This document shows, piece after piece, positions 1-6,725 of a DNA stretch of 11,497 nucleotides (the stretch's first letter is position 1; every line of letters starts with the position of its first letter). The stretch spans positions 1 to 11,497 of the forward strand of contig CALFIU010000122.1 of the NCBI GenBank assembly GCA_937877455.1, read 5' to 3'. This stretch comes from an uncultured Bacteroidales bacterium. Its GTDB lineage: Bacteria; Bacteroidota; Bacteroidia; Bacteroidales; UBA3824. Both the position numbers and the translations under genes were made by a program. The notes beneath the pieces are model-generated. The model ran no database searches and was not told where the DNA came from. It saw only the letters and a list, made by a program, of their open reading frames with translations.

Positions 1-27
1 TTTCCCTACACGACGCTCTTCCGATCT
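1..27 (+). other. Residual Illumina sequencing adapter
   Basis: These 27 bases match the 3' part of the Illumina TruSeq universal/read-1 adapter, ending in the diagnostic CGCTCTTCCGATCT. They are library sequence left on the contig end, not genome. Genomic sequence begins at about base 28. The minus-strand reading frame of the neighbouring gene happens to stay open through the adapter, so the last eight or nine residues read from it would be artefactual. Confidence 0.97.
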
Positions 28-364
28 GGTCAAAAATCATCTGTTCCACCAATTTCTCCACATTACCATAATTACAATCTTGATTCTTGATTCGATAAGT
101 CCTTATGCCACGACGGGCAAATATTTCGGTACGTGCTTCGTCATATAGCATTGCCTCTTCGTTTTCGTGTACCGAACCATCAATTTCTAATACTGCATTT
201 AATTCAGCGCAATAAAAATCTGCAATGAAACCGTCTATTATCTGTTGGCGACGCCATTTGAGGTTGTGGATTTTTCTGTTACGAATCATTTGCCAAACAG
301 CATCTTCTGATTCTGTAGGATTTTTGCGAAAAGAACGCGCTAATTCCAATTTTTCGGGAGTAAT
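28..364 (-). other. DUF559 / VSR-like endonuclease domain within the MmeI-like frame
   Basis: Residues 689-800 of the minus-strand frame read as the DUF559 fold, relatives of the very-short-patch-repair endonucleases. Visible landmarks are the N-terminal ITPEKLELARSFRKNPTESE segment, W712, the RNRK and KWRRQQ basic stretches, the I-x-DFYC strand with D737, and the L-E-I-D-G-x-x-H block with E748, D750 and H754. They are followed by YDEAR, RRGIRTYRIKN and a C-terminal helix. The domain is essentially complete before the adapter. It starts 12 residues after the paired repeat and has no ATG of its own between the repeat and the domain, so it is probably made only as a fusion, unless an unusual start codon is used. 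In other genomes such domains are usually free-standing small proteins, often beside similar repeats; that comes from memory and is not visible here. Confidence 0.85.
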
Positions 365-2428
365 GTGTTGGTGACGAATGACCTCACCCGCGTGATTGAC
401 CTCACCCCCGACCCCTCTCCTTGAAGGAGAGGGGAGAGTATGCGGAGAAGAAGTTTCAGCAGAATAATTGATACAAGCCTTTCTGTATTCTTTCTCCTCG
501 TCATAACAAGGCTTTCCGCTTGCGTCCTCCCCCTCTCCTTCAAGGAGAGGGGGTTGGGGGGTGAGGTGGGGTTGGGGGGTGAGGTCAAACCCCACAATCA
601 CGCAATGCACGTGCGCCATTCCCACGGAATCGCTTTCCCATTTAAAAGTTCTATATGCAAAAATAATCCTTAATCCGCCTTCCATCAACGGTTTCCAAAG
701 GTTTGCAACCTGTTCGCCTTGGCAAATTGAATTGGTGGATACAAAGGCGCAACGGATTTTGGGATTATGCTTTATATAATCGAAAGCCTTTTTGTACCAA
801 CAAGTTACATAATCCATATTTCCCACGTTTTTCCAATCTTTGTCAAAAATATTGATTACGTCCTCTTTCTGTTCTTGGCTCATTACCCTTGCGCCAAGGA
901 ACGGCGGATTACCTACGATATAATCCAAATCCTGCGGCTTTACGTAATCCTCCCAGTTGATTCGTAAAGCGTTGACGCAGTGGATAGTATCAATATTGCA
1001 GAGCGGCAGTTCCGAAATGTTTTCGCCGAAGATTTGCTGCGTTTCGTGGAGCATTTGGTTTTGTGCAATCCACAGGGCGGTTTTGGCGGTATCAACAGCA
1101 AACTCGTTGATTTCAAAACCGTGGAATTGCGACAATGATACCCGTAGAAACGTTGCACGCAACGTCTCTACGCCGGCCGAATGCAATTCGTACAGAATCC
1201 GGTTTTCCATCCGTCGCAATTCCATGAAACAGTATGTCAAGAAATTACCCGAACCACACGCAGGGTCGAGTATGCGGATTGAAGCCAATTCGTCTTGAAG
1301 GCTCAGCAATGCGTCGCGTTTTGTGTTTAGGTCGGGAATTTTGGTGGCGTCGCTTAGTCGGGAGCGCAAATCGCTGAGGAACAGCGGCGCAAGTGCCTTG
1401 TCGATATTTTCGGTGGTGGTGTAGTGCATGCCGCCTTCGCGACGGTCTTTGCTCGAAAGCGTACTTTCAAACATCGCCCCGAAAATTGCGGGATTTATCG
1501 GACTCCAATCAAAGCCAAGCGAAAATTTTTGCGTGATGTTGAAGGCGATTGTCTCTGTCAACTTCGGCAACTTGACATTAGCGGCAAAAAGCCCGCCATT
1601 GGTGTATGGAAATTCGTTGAGCCGAATGTCCTCGCTGTCGCGCTCCGATGGCGGCGTGTTGAGGGTCTGGAACAAGAGTTTCAAATGCAGGCGAAACTCG
1701 TCGCGGCTTTTATTGAAATTTTGGAGATAAAGTCCGAACATGTCTTTGCGGCTGAATACCAACGAATCTTCGGCGTAAAGGCAAAACACAAGCCTGACGC
1801 AAAAAACGTTGATATTGTGGAACAATTCGGGCGTAAGTTCTGTTTTTGAATATAGTTTGATGATGTCGTTGTATAGCGAGCCAATTTGGAGTGCAGCGGC
1901 TTTCGAGACTGCAATTTCGAGTGCCGAAACGGTTGATTCACTGTCTAAAAGGAATTTCAGGCGGTAATAGTTTTTTGAAATTCCGTCCTCGGTGAACGGG
2001 ATTATGAACGGCGGCTCCAATGGCTTGTTGCGGTCGTGAATTTCTATAGTGCGGAAATTGCAGCAAATGATGTAACGCGCCTTTTCGCTCACGGGCAGCC
2101 AGTTGTCGTAACGCTCTGCCTGTTGAAATGGTGTAAGCGCAATGCCATCGCTCTGAGGTTCGGGTTTGTCGAGGGCGATGTGGCTACTTTTTTGCTCAAT
2201 CAAAACTTTGGTGTGCGGTATGTAAGCGTCGATAAACTTGGTGCTGCCCGTTGTAGGGTCTTTCACCTGTTTTTCGTAAACGATAGTTTGCTCAACCTTG
2301 ATGTTTGGGTCAAAACATTTTAGAATCGAGTTCCAAAACTGTTGAGTTTTGCCTTTTTCGTAGCCTTCTTGCGCGTTCCAAAATTTAGTTTGGACAATAA
2401 GTTTTTGGCGGATGTCTTTGTCTTCCAT
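28..2428 (-). CDS. MmeI-like fused restriction endonuclease/DNA methyltransferase with embedded DUF559 nuclease domain (3' end missing)
   Basis: Single-chain (type IIL/IIG-like) restriction-modification enzyme that should methylate and cleave DNA near one recognition site. Translated on the minus strand it is open for 800 residues from ATG 2426-2428 (MEDKDIRQKL) to the adapter. The N-terminal part shows the MmeI-type nuclease motif: D67, then E78-Q-K80. A helical linker follows. The N6-adenine methyltransferase core has motif I DPACGSGNF (388-396), a motif II region GFEIN, and motif IV NPPF (507-510). After AHVHCVIVGF, where MmeI-like proteins normally continue into the target-recognition domain, the frame enters a paired palindromic repeat (about 615-677) and then a DUF559/VSR-like nuclease domain (about 689-800). 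Another palindrome is translated between motifs I and II. There are no frameshifts or stops. Whether a recognition domain follows beyond the contig end is unknown, so activity is uncertain. The family assignment is strong; the effect of the insertions is inferred. Confidence 0.88.
379..586. repeat. Paired inverted palindromic element (TGACCTCACCCC family), in-frame copy 1
   Basis: Two copies of one palindromic repeat face each other. The left copy starts TGACCTCACCCCC at 397 and has an 11-bp stem 412-422/424-434 (CCCCTCTCCTT). The right copy is on the opposite strand with a 12-bp stem 529-540/542-553 and ends at 586. About 95 bases lie between the stems. On the minus strand the pair encodes LTPQPPLLEGEGE ... 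PSPSRRGVGGEV with no stop. The outer ends carry 18-base-period duplications: 550-567/568-585 is an exact tandem repeat, and TGACCTCACCC recurs at 379-389 and 397-407. The span 398-586 is 189 bases, divisible by three. It looks like a small mobile element or REP-like pair. Confidence 0.9.
1143..1172. repeat. 30-bp palindromic repeat inside the methyltransferase core
   Basis: The arms CGTAGAAACGTTGC (1143-1156) and GCAACGTCTCTACG (1159-1172) pair at 13 of 14 positions around a 2-base centre. The sequence resembles the GTAGAGACGTTGC-type interspersed palindrome I know from Bacteroidota and cyanobacterial genomes. On the minus strand it is translated as roughly GVETLRATFLR, placed between motif I and the GFEIN motif II strand of the MmeI-like enzyme. 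It adds about ten codons to a linker without shifting the frame. Confidence 0.85.
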
Positions 2429-2447
2429 AATTAAAAATAGGTGTCCA

Positions 2448-2455
2448 CAAAAATA
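2448..2455 (-). promoter_or_regulatory. Candidate -7 box for the MmeI-like gene
   Basis: Read on the minus strand this is TATTTTTG, a match to the Bacteroidota -7 consensus TAnnTTTG, about 20 bases upstream of the ATG. No TTTG is found at the usual distance for a -33 element, so this is only a candidate. Confidence 0.4.
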
Positions 2456-2649
2456 GTAATTATTTCAAATGATGTAAAAAAATCCATTACAACCTTTTTT
2501 GTAAAACAAAAAAGATTTTCGTTTACGCATCTCACTTACCAATCATAAGAAAATCACGTTTTTTATTGTTATGTATTATTCGTAAAGACACATCAAATGT
2601 AAATTTCTCATTACCGCTTAATATTTTCTTAACCGACAAAAAAAAAATT

Positions 2650-2693
2650 AATCCTATCCAAAAATATCTTTGTAACAACATTAAAATAGGATT
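2650..2693 (+). promoter_or_regulatory. amtB promoter flanked by an 8-bp inverted repeat
   Basis: A perfect -7 box TATCTTTG lies at 2665-2672, 45 bases before the amtB start. It is enclosed by a perfect inverted repeat, AATCCTAT (2650-2657) and ATAGGATT (2686-2693), with 28 bases between the arms. The right arm would lie at or just after the transcription start. The arrangement fits an operator pair or a hairpin that competes with the promoter, for example for nitrogen control, but the bound factor is not identifiable from sequence. No clear -33 element is visible. Confidence 0.55.
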
Positions 2694-2716
2694 TTAAGTT
2701 AAAATAATCAAAAAAA

Positions 2717-4111
2717 ATGAAAAACAGCAGATTAAAAACCCGATGGCTTGTATTGATGACAGCAATGATTATAATATGCGTATCGGGACTTTTTGTAAGC
2801 GAACCAAGTTTTGAATGTGATTGGTCGATAATCAACGGCTCTGATGTAGCATGGATGATAACAGCAACAATTTTTGTGTTGATGATGACACCCGGACTTT
2901 CGTTTTTCTATGGAGGAATGGTTGGCGCAAAAAACGTGATTTCTACAATGTTGCAAAGTTTTATTGCAATGGGACTTATATCGGTGTTATGGGTAGTATT
3001 TGGATTTAGTCTTTGCTTTGGAGAAGATATTGGCGGAATAATTGGCAACCCATTTACGTTTCTTATGTTTAAGAACGTAGGAGCCGACGTTTACACCACA
3101 TCAACAGGCAAAATACTTGGTGGAGCAACAATTCCACTTGTGCTATTTGCTATATTTCAAATGAAATTTGCCATTATAACACCCTCATTAATAACAGGTT
3201 CGTTTGCCGAGCGCGTAAGATTTTCTGGTTATCTATGGTTTATGATATTCTTTTTTGTGTTTATTTATTGTCCATTGGCACACATGACATGGCATCCCGA
3301 CGGATTATTTATAAACATGGGTGTAGTTGACTTTGCAGGCGGAATCGTTGTACATGCCTCATCTGGCGTAGCAGCTCTCGCTGGTGCAATATTTCTTGGA
3401 CGCAGACGCACCGAAAACCGCAATGCCGAACCCGCCAACATACCATTTGTTTTGCTTGGAGCAGCATTATTATGGCTTGGTTGGTTTGGATTCAACGCTG
3501 GAAGTTCGCTCCATGCAGATGGTACAGCCATAAAAGCATTTTTAAACACAAACACCGCCTCTGCAACAGCCATGATGACATGGATTTTCTTCGACTGTCT
3601 ACGAGGTCGCAAACCTTCTGCTATGGGTGCAGCCGTAGGTTGTGTGGTTGGGCTTGTAGCAATAACTCCATCGGCCGCATACGTTACAGTAGGTCAAAGT
3701 TTTATGATTTCGTTTATTATAACCATTGTTTGCAACATTGCAGTATATTGGCGTAGCCACTCAAGCCTTGACGATGCCCTTGATGTTTTTCCAACACACG
3801 GCACTGGAGGCATTGTTGGTACAATTCTTACAGGTGTTTTTATACAAGAAGGATTGATTGCTGGCACTTGGGACGGTTTTTTGATTTTTCTTAATCATAT
3901 AATTGCAATAATAATTGTTGGAATATATTCATTTGGAATGAGTTACTTTGGTTATTGGCTTGTTGATAAGTTTATCCCAATGCGCGTTTCTATAGAGAGC
4001 GAACGCGTTGGACTCGACTTTTCTCAACATAACGAACACTACGGACTTGCTCATATTGGCGAACGAGAACTTGCTGAATACGAAGAACATATACAAAATA
4101 AAAAGAACTAA
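2717..4111 (+). CDS. amtB: Ammonium transporter, Amt/MEP/Rh family
   Basis: Inner-membrane trimeric channel that takes up ammonium for nitrogen assimilation. The 464-residue protein has a hydrophobic N-terminal segment (about 10-28), possibly a cleaved signal peptide, then about eleven membrane helices. Recognisable family blocks are MTPGLSFFYGGMVGAKNV (57-74), the LITGSFAER loop (158-166), VDFAGGIVVH (204-213) with conserved Asp205 and pore His213, WLGWFGFNAGS (253-263), and HGTGGIVGT (361-369) with the second pore His361. The soluble C-terminal tail, with RVSIESERVGLDFSQHNEHYG, is the usual regulatory tail. Length is normal. No glnK (PII) gene follows, although such a partner is common in other genomes; the next gene is an arabinofuranosidase with its own leader. 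The ATG at 2717 is preceded by an A-rich leader and a TAnnTTTG box. Confidence 0.96.
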   Translation: MKNSRLKTRWLVLMTAMIIICVSGLFVSEPSFECDWSIINGSDVAWMITATIFVLMMTPGLSFFYGGMVGAKNVISTMLQSFIAMGLISVLWVVFGFSLCFGEDIGGIIGNPFTFLMFKNVGADVYTTSTGKILGGATIPLVLFAIFQMKFAIITPSLITGSFAERVRFSGYLWFMIFFFVFIYCPLAHMTWHPDGLFINMGVVDFAGGIVVHASSGVAALAGAIFLGRRRTENRNAEPANIPFVLLGAALLWLGWFGFNAGSSLHADGTAIKAFLNTNTASATAMMTWIFFDCLRGRKPSAMGAAVGCVVGLVAITPSAAYVTVGQSFMISFIITIVCNIAVYWRSHSSLDDALDVFPTHGTGGIVGTILTGVFIQEGLIAGTWDGFLIFLNHIIAIIIVGIYSFGMSYFGYWLVDKFIPMRVSIESERVGLDFSQHNEHYGLAHIGERELAEYEEHIQNKKN

Positions 4112-4159
4112 TAGTTTAGGTATTTACATAGTTGATACAACAATACTCAAATAAAAAAG

Positions 4160-4190
4160 TTTGTTAATAATGTTTTTTGTTTTACTTTTA
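4160..4190 (+). promoter_or_regulatory. Candidate promoter of the arabinofuranosidase gene
   Basis: TTTG at 4160-4163 is followed after exactly 19 bases by TACTTTTA (4183-4190), which matches TAnnTTTG except for the last base. This is the spacing of a Bacteroidota -33/-7 promoter and would give a leader of roughly 35 bases. It supports transcription separate from amtB, although no convincing terminator lies between the two genes. Confidence 0.4.
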
Positions 4191-4233
4191 GCCGATAATT
4201 GCATTAATTTTTATTTATAAACCAAAACAAGAA

Positions 4234-5772
4234 ATGAAAAAATCATTATTATTTGCATCGGCACTCGCCTTGACATTATCGGCAAATGCGCAAACAGAAC
4301 TAAAACCATCTGGCAGCAGTTCGTTCACCATCCCAGCCGAAATTTACGGTCAATTTGCCGAACATCTCGGACGTTGTATCTACAATGGCATTTGGGTTGG
4401 CAAAGACAGCAAAATAGCCAATCAAGACGGCTACCGTACCGATGTATTCAACGCACTTAAAGACCTACAAATTCCAGTATTAAGATGGCCAGGTGGTTGT
4501 TTTGCCGATACATACCATTGGAGAGATGGTATTGGACCAACAAAAAGCAGACCTGCTATTAAAAACGTATTTTGGGGCGGTACAATGGAAGACAACTCTT
4601 TCGGAACAGACGAGTTTTTTACTCTTTGCGAAAAACTTGGCTGTAAAACTTATCTTTCGGTAAACGTTGGTTCAGGTTCTGTAAAAGACATGAACGACTG
4701 GCTCGAATACATAACTGGAACAGAAGATTGTCCTAATGTTAATCTTCGTAAACAAAACGGTAGAGAAAAACCTTACAAAATAGACTATCTCGGCATTGGC
4801 AATGAATCATGGGGCTGTGGTGGCAACATGAGACCTGAATATTATGCCGATCTTTATCGTCAATATTCTGGCTATGCACATCTCTATAGCAACAATACTT
4901 ATCCCAAAAGAGTAGCTTCTGGCTCTAACGACTACGACTACAATTGGACTGAAGTATTAATGAAAAGAGCTGGTAACAACATGGAACACATTTCGCTCCA
5001 CTACTACGTTCTTCCAATTAGAGATTGGCAAAATAGCAAAGGACCCGACAGAGGATTTGGCGAAGATCAATATTTCTCGGTTATTCGCGATGGTTACAAA
5101 ATGGACGAATTGGTAAACAAACACCTCGAAATAATTGCAAAATACAACAAAAATGTAAAACTCGATGTTGACGAATGGGGTATTTGGACCGACCAAGAAC
5201 AAGGTTCTATCCCCGGACATCTCTATCAGCAAAATACATTGAGAGATGCTATTTTGGCAAGTACAACATTCGATATTTTTCACAAATATGCCGATCGCCT
5301 TGGAATGTGTAACATTGCTCAAGTGGTAAATGTACTTCAAGCAATGGTATTAACAAAAGACGACAAAATGATTTTAACGCCAACATATCACGTCTTTAAA
5401 ATGTATGCCGTTCATCAAAATGCAGAGTACATTCCTCTTGAATTTAAATCACCAAAATATACATTTAACGGTGAGTCAATCAACGCATTAAGCGCAACAC
5501 TATCGAAAAAAGATGGTGTTTATCATTTGACTGTTACAAACGTTGACCCAAAAAACAAACAAACTCTATCTCTTAACTTGTCTAACGTTAATAGTTCAAA
5601 GGCCACTGTTGTTAAATCAGAAATAATTACTTCTGCCAAATTTAACGATTTTAACTCCTTTGAAAAACCAGATGTTATAAAGACAAAACCATTCACTGGC
5701 GCAACGATAAAAAAAGGGACTTTAAATATCGAACTTCCGCCTATGAGCATTGTAACTGTAGAGTTTAAATAA
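4234..5772 (+). CDS. Secreted alpha-L-arabinofuranosidase, GH51 family
   Basis: Glycoside hydrolase releasing terminal L-arabinofuranose from arabinan, arabinoxylan or arabinogalactan side chains, by the retaining mechanism of family 51. The 512-residue protein starts with a signal peptide (MKKSLLFASALALTLSANAQ), so it is exported, probably to the periplasm. The (beta/alpha)8 catalytic domain spans about 30-390. It includes LRWPGGCFADTYHWRDGIGP (83-102), a substrate-binding block; GIGNESWGCGG (187-197), with acid/base Glu191; HYY (256-258); and VDEWGIW (312-318), with nucleophile Glu314. A C-terminal beta-sandwich of about 120 residues follows, ending in PPMSIVTVEFK as in the family. No SusC/SusD pair or other glycosidase is nearby, so it is not visibly part of a polysaccharide-utilisation locus. 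A strong terminator follows. Confidence 0.95.
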   Translation: MKKSLLFASALALTLSANAQTELKPSGSSSFTIPAEIYGQFAEHLGRCIYNGIWVGKDSKIANQDGYRTDVFNALKDLQIPVLRWPGGCFADTYHWRDGIGPTKSRPAIKNVFWGGTMEDNSFGTDEFFTLCEKLGCKTYLSVNVGSGSVKDMNDWLEYITGTEDCPNVNLRKQNGREKPYKIDYLGIGNESWGCGGNMRPEYYADLYRQYSGYAHLYSNNTYPKRVASGSNDYDYNWTEVLMKRAGNNMEHISLHYYVLPIRDWQNSKGPDRGFGEDQYFSVIRDGYKMDELVNKHLEIIAKYNKNVKLDVDEWGIWTDQEQGSIPGHLYQQNTLRDAILASTTFDIFHKYADRLGMCNIAQVVNVLQAMVLTKDDKMILTPTYHVFKMYAVHQNAEYIPLEFKSPKYTFNGESINALSATLSKKDGVYHLTVTNVDPKNKQTLSLNLSNVNSSKATVVKSEIITSAKFNDFNSFEKPDVIKTKPFTGATIKKGTLNIELPPMSIVTVEFK

Positions 5773-5793
5773 TAATTTTACAAAAAACGCATT

Positions 5794-5828
5794 AAAAGAG
5801 AAGGACAAAAGGCTTTCTCTTTTTTTTT
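5794..5828 (+). terminator. Rho-independent terminator after the arabinofuranosidase gene
   Basis: An 11-bp stem AAAAGAGAAGG (5794-5804) / CTTTCTCTTTT (5813-5823), with one G-T pair and an 8-base loop, runs directly into a T tract to 5828. It lies 22 bases after the stop codon. Confidence 0.85.
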
Positions 5829-5954
5829 AAGTTTTGTTGTGCATAAAAATTACCATAAAAAAACACATTTAAAACAAAAACAGAAGAAACCCTTTTCAGC
5901 AAGAAATCCTATTAATCAAAATTAAAATAAGGTAATTCAATACCCCAAAAAAAT

Positions 5955-5984
5955 TTTGATTGTTTCTAAAAAATAATAACTTTG
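5955..5984 (+). promoter_or_regulatory. Promoter of the small exported protein gene
   Basis: TTTG at 5955-5958 and TAACTTTG at 5977-5984, 18 bases apart, match the Bacteroidota -33/-7 consensus. The start codon is 30 bases after the -7 box, which supports the chosen ATG at 6015. Confidence 0.7.
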
Positions 5985-6014
5985 CAAAAAAAGTAATTTT
6001 AATTATTTATAGTT

Positions 6015-6500
6015 ATGGTAAAAAAATTATTATTTGGTTTTGGATTTTTGTGTTTGTTGAATTTTTCGTCAAAAGCCCAAACAATTGCCTTTGGTGATTT
6101 TGCTAATATTGTTGACAAAACGAATATCCATGTTATTTTTGATTATAGCAAAACAAAATTTTTTCACACAGACAAAACCATGGAAGAATTGATTGAGTCA
6201 AATCCAAAATTCTCCCAAATAAAAGAAAAACAAGAAAAATATTTTATTGGCTTCATTAATGATGATGTAAAAAAACTATTGGCATTTGGAGATTTCAAAA
6301 ATCCAGATGCTGTTTTAACAATTTGTGTCAACTATATGGAAGACGATATGGATAATCCTCGTTTAGACGCAAAATTTGTTGATATCAACAACGTTGATTT
6401 ATTGACGATTAACAATATTAAGCAGGAAGATTTAAACGATGCAGGTCATCTACTCGGTAAGTTTATATACAAAGAGTTGAAAAAATTGAAAAAAAATTAA
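6015..6500 (+). CDS. Exported hypothetical protein, 161 residues
   Basis: I do not recognise a named family. The N-terminus MVKKLLFGFGFLCLLNFSSKAQ is a clear signal peptide with probable cleavage after Ala21, so the mature protein of about 140 residues is periplasmic or outer-surface. There is no lipobox cysteine and no further membrane segment. The mature part alternates strands and helices: VHVIFDYSKTKFF-like strands near the start, a charged helix around 50-70, a hydrophobic VLTICVNYMEDDMD strand with an acidic end, and a Lys-rich C-terminal helix (LGKFIYKELKKLKKN). Small secreted proteins with an FDYS strand of this type occur in Bacteroidota, as far as I recall, without known role. It is a single-gene unit with its own promoter and a weak terminator. 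Coding status is well supported by the leader peptide, the promoter and the length. Confidence 0.85.
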   Translation: MVKKLLFGFGFLCLLNFSSKAQTIAFGDFANIVDKTNIHVIFDYSKTKFFHTDKTMEELIESNPKFSQIKEKQEKYFIGFINDDVKKLLAFGDFKNPDAVLTICVNYMEDDMDNPRLDAKFVDINNVDLLTINNIKQEDLNDAGHLLGKFIYKELKKLKKN

Positions 6501-6503
6501 ATA

Positions 6504-6527
6504 GAGGGAAAAAGACATTTTTCTTTT
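6504..6527 (+). terminator. Weak hairpin terminator after the small exported protein
   Basis: GAAAAA (6508-6513) pairs with TTTTTC (6518-6523) around a 4-base loop. The stem can extend by G-T and A-T pairs, and T residues follow. It is AT-rich and only moderately convincing; the stronger hairpin at 6676-6712 may serve as the real end. Confidence 0.4.
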
Positions 6528-6675
6528 AAAAAGCAGAAATAGCACACTTTGTCCCTAATCGAAAAAACGTATTTTTAAAGTATCAAATCAACAGAAAAAA
6601 GAAACCAAACAGACCGTCAAAAAAACAATATTGTATAGAGTAAAAAATAAGATTGTTTAAAATACAATAAAGAAT

Positions 6676-6712
6676 AAAAAAGGATGCACTGCAAAATAGT
6701 GCATCCCTTTTT
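6676..6712. terminator. Bidirectional terminator between convergent genes
   Basis: A perfect 9-bp stem GGATGCACT (6682-6690) / AGTGCATCC (6698-6706) with a 7-base loop has an A run on the left and a T run on the right, so it works as a terminator on both strands. It sits 13 bases past the stop of the minus-strand leucine-rich repeat gene and also faces the plus-strand gene ending at 6500. Confidence 0.88.
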
Positions 6713-6725
6713 GTAACAAATAGAA

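Noticed and set aside
28..586. Intein within the MmeI-like enzyme
   Set aside because: The segment begins with a palindromic repeat, not a Cys/Ser splice block, and no intein C-terminal His-Asn junction is seen. The nuclease is DUF559/VSR-like rather than LAGLIDADG or HNH.
440..673. Plus-strand frame reading FKERGLGGEV
   Set aside because: This is the other-strand reading of the palindromic repeat, and the minus strand encodes the continuous enzyme frame.
1424..1849. Plus-strand open frame of 141 codons
   Set aside because: It is antisense to the MmeI-like gene, whose minus-strand translation carries clear family motifs throughout this region. The plus-strand peptide has no family character.
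2494..2514. CTTTTTTG/CAAAAAAG hairpin as a terminator
   Set aside because: It lies between two divergent promoters with no gene ending there, and the arms are simple A and T runs.
3265..3612. Minus-strand open frame of 115 codons
   Set aside because: It is a shadow of the ammonium transporter; the plus-strand frame has the conserved pore blocks.
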